From the NCBI GenBank assembly GCA_903903715.1, contig CAIUZX010000414.1, forward strand, positions 1-5,684: a stretch of DNA of 5,684 bases, read 5' to 3'. This stretch comes from an uncultured Caulobacterales bacterium (lineage in GTDB: Bacteria; Pseudomonadota; Alphaproteobacteria; Caulobacterales; Caulobacteraceae). The notes beneath the pieces were generated by a model that was given only the letters and a program-made list of their open reading frames with translations, searched no databases and had not been told where the DNA came from. The translations under genes and the position numbers were made by a program. Positions 5,195 to 5,684 of the stretch are shown here, in pieces. Positions within the stretch are counted from its first letter, which is position 1; every line of letters starts with the position of its first letter.

Positions 5195-5684
5195 TCAGAC
5201 CGCGAAAACGCTCATCTTCAGGTTCAGGTACTCGTCGATGCCGTGGCGTGAGCCTTCGCGCCCAAGTCCGCTTTCCTTGACGCCGCCGAAGGGGCCGATC
5301 TCGTTGGAGATGACGCCCGTATTCACGCCCACCATGCCGTAATCGAGCGCTTCGCTGGCCAGCGTGGCCCGGGAAAGATCGCGGGTGTACATGTAGGCTG
5401 CGAGGCCGGAGCGGGTGTCGTTGGCGATCCGTATCGCGTCGCTTGGGTCCTCAAAGGCGATCAGTCCGGCCAGCGGCCCAAAGGTCTCTTCCCGGTTCAG
5501 GAGGTTGTCGGCCTTCAGGCCCGTCATCACGGTCGGCTGGTAATAGGTGCCGCCGAGATCGTGTGGCAGTCCGCCGGTCAGAAGTTTCGCCCCATCCTCC
5601 AGCAGCGCCTGGACATGGCGCGCAACCTTGGCCACCGCGGCGGTGTTGATCAACGGGCCCTGATCGGTCGGGCCGGCCAGCCCG
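5195..5684 (-). CDS. gabD: NAD(P)-dependent succinate-semialdehyde dehydrogenase, C-terminal third (5' end outside window)
   Basis: This is the last ~162 residues of an aldehyde dehydrogenase, ending at TGA 5195-5197 and running off the right edge. The fragment begins with the family's QGPLIN segment, then carries EETFGP, whose Glu contacts the cofactor ribose in aldehyde dehydrogenases. It then carries MVGVNTGVISNEIGPFGG and KESGLGREGSRHGIDEYL. The NTGVISNE and SGLGREGS stretches closely resemble the C-terminus of E. coli GabD, which oxidises succinate semialdehyde to succinate in GABA catabolism. The catalytic Cys and general-base Glu lie in the missing upstream part, so activity cannot be confirmed. 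Glutarate-semialdehyde dehydrogenase is a close alternative assignment. No 4-aminobutyrate transaminase or other pathway gene is visible in the window. Its 3' end faces the AT-rich region, with only a weak stem at 5149-5160 as a possible transcription end. Confidence 0.9.
   Translation of the reverse strand, partial: GLAGPTDQGPLINTAAVAKVARHVQALLEDGAKLLTGGLPHDLGGTYYQPTVMTGLKADNLLNREETFGPLAGLIAFEDPSDAIRIANDTRSGLAAYMYTRDLSRATLASEALDYGMVGVNTGVISNEIGPFGGVKESGLGREGSRHGIDEYLNLKMSVFAV

Noticed and set aside
5021..5251. 76-codon + strand frame in the gap left of gabD
   Set aside because: No Shine-Dalgarno before the ATG, no recognisable domain, and its end is antisense to the gabD coding region; not supported as a gene, mentioned only as a possible transcript.

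Overview
The window reads as a piece of chromosome from a GC-rich Gram-negative bacterium. An alphaproteobacterium (Caulobacterales, Hyphomonadales or sphingomonad type) fits best. That placement is an inference from the strongly GC-biased third codon positions and the flavour of the recognisable enzymes; no marker gene is present.

Left part (1-3154, + strand): two closely spaced catabolic genes. The first is the C-terminal ~479 residues of an amidohydrolase of the N-acyl-D-amino-acid deacylase family, cut by the window's left edge. It is followed after 13 bp by a complete ~566-residue acyl-CoA synthetase of the ANL superfamily. Together they suggest release of a carboxylic acid by N-acyl hydrolysis followed by its activation to a CoA thioester. 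The substrate cannot be read from the sequence.

Middle part (3170-4695, - strand): two genes I do not recognise. A 65-residue, very acidic, proline-rich protein with a good ribosome binding site converges on the acyl-CoA synthetase gene with only 15 bp between their stops. Further right is a ~380-residue soluble, mostly helical protein. A 185-bp gap between them carries a GC-rich hairpin just after the stop of the larger gene.

Right part (4696-5684): an unusually AT-rich intergenic block (72 G+C in bases 4801-5040, hand count, about 30%) with overlapping promoter-like elements facing both ways, an 11-bp direct repeat, a 13-bp palindrome and a cluster of TTAA motifs. It is followed by the C-terminal third of an aldehyde dehydrogenase of the succinate-semialdehyde dehydrogenase (GabD) type on the - strand, running off the right edge.

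No tRNA, rRNA, CRISPR array, insertion sequence or phage gene was seen. The parts most likely to hold something undescribed are the ~380-residue orphan with its regulatory-looking AT-rich upstream region, and the 65-residue acidic protein. Nothing in the sequence proves a new system.
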